Shown here: positions 63,879-64,000 of the stretch, in pieces
Numbering within the stretch: position 1 is the first letter of the stretch
How the letters are laid out: every line of letters begins with the position of its first letter
From: Cohnella pontilimi
GTDB taxonomy: Bacteria; Bacillota; Bacilli; Paenibacillales; Paenibacillaceae
DNA length: 64,000 nucleotides
Reading direction: 5' to 3'
Assembly: GCF_005049045.1 (NCBI RefSeq)
Contig: NZ_SUPK01000003.1
Coordinates: forward strand, 1-64,000
Position numbers and translations under genes: made by a program
Notes under the pieces: model-generated
Told to the model about the DNA's origin: nothing
The model's database searches: none
What the model saw: the letters and a program-made list of their open reading frames with translations, nothing else

Positions 63879-63898
63879 AAGCCGCTATCTTGCGGCTT
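63879..63898 (-). terminator. Terminator of the gene at the window end
   Basis: AAGCCGC and GCGGCTT arms with a 6-base loop; on the minus strand TTTTTTTATTTT follows. The left arm overlaps the stop codon. Confidence 0.8.
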
Positions 63899-64000
63899 CA
63901 TCCCGCTCATTCGAGCGGACATTATGGTATCGATGAAAAAAGGCGATCCAACACGATTGAACAATCAAGTAAATTGGAAACGAATAAGCTAGTTTATATC
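63885..64000 (-). CDS. Membrane protein, C-terminal end (partial)
   Basis: The minus strand is open from the window edge to a TAG at 63887-63885. It encodes a hydrophobic helix (YSFPIYLIVQSCWIAFFH) and a charged tail (RYHNVRSNERDEAAR). A strong terminator at its stop codon supports it as the 3' end of a gene that starts outside the window. The family is not recognisable. Confidence 0.5.
   Translation of the reverse strand, partial: YKLAYSFPIYLIVQSCWIAFFHRYHNVRSNERDEAAR

Noticed and set aside
1-64000. CRISPR arrays, tRNA, rRNA, transposases, prophage or integrase genes
   Set aside because: None was seen on reading; direct repeats found are either coding or short promoter motifs.

Overview
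The window looks like a chromosomal segment of a spore-forming member of the Bacillota, most likely Paenibacillaceae. The reasons are strong AGGAGG-type ribosome binding sites, a CotD-type spore coat gene, seven YheC/YheD-type ATP-grasp genes, a ComA-like regulator, MocR, DoxX and VOC genes, and many secreted glycosidases and esterases. I see no rRNA, tRNA, CRISPR array, transposase or prophage. Most genes are ordinary chromosomal ones, with local decay at the left end.

Layout. 0.1-1.2 kb holds a frameshifted DHFR-family gene and a truncated NADH dehydrogenase fragment. 1.4-16.8 kb is mixed housekeeping: a large secreted GHL10 glycosidase, an APH-like kinase, a glutathione peroxidase, a DMT exporter, an N-truncated histidine kinase, a methyltransferase, an NlpC/P60 hydrolase, a MocR regulator, and a VOC/DoxX set whose promoters carry three copies of one palindrome. 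16.8-28.1 kb holds lipoprotein, hydrolase, chitinase, SGNH esterase, AraC, MarR/quinone reductase, GH26-like and CcdC genes.

28.2-43.4 kb is the most interesting part. A cotD gene with a good sigma-K-like promoter is followed on the same strand by PEP mutase (pepM), a KamA-like radical SAM protein, a long YheC/D ATP-grasp protein, phosphonopyruvate decarboxylase (ppd), an AEP transaminase (phnW) and three short ATP-grasp proteins. Genes overlap or are separated by at most about 35 bp from the KamA-like gene onward. Three more ATP-grasp genes and a small SET-domain gene follow after a hypothetical gene and an S9 peptidase. Read together, this is a complete predicted route PEP -> phosphonopyruvate -> phosphonoacetaldehyde -> 2-aminoethylphosphonate, linked to several ligase-fold proteins and to spore coat genes. 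I infer a sporulation-time system that makes a phosphonate and attaches it to something, possibly in the spore coat.

43.4-53.3 kb is a minus-strand chemosensory operon: cheX, cheY, a tiny ORF with a FliM-like motif, an HD-GYP gene, cheW, cheA, an MCP gene, cheR, cheB and a second MCP gene. 53.5-56.9 kb is a ComP/ComA-like pair with a soluble multi-PAS kinase. 57.2-64.0 kb holds a zinc-ribbon membrane protein, a secreted alpha-repeat protein with a 29-residue period, a PhyH dioxygenase, a penicillin acylase-family hydrolase, a GIY-YIG-like protein, a conserved hypothetical protein and the 3' end of a membrane protein gene cut by the window edge.
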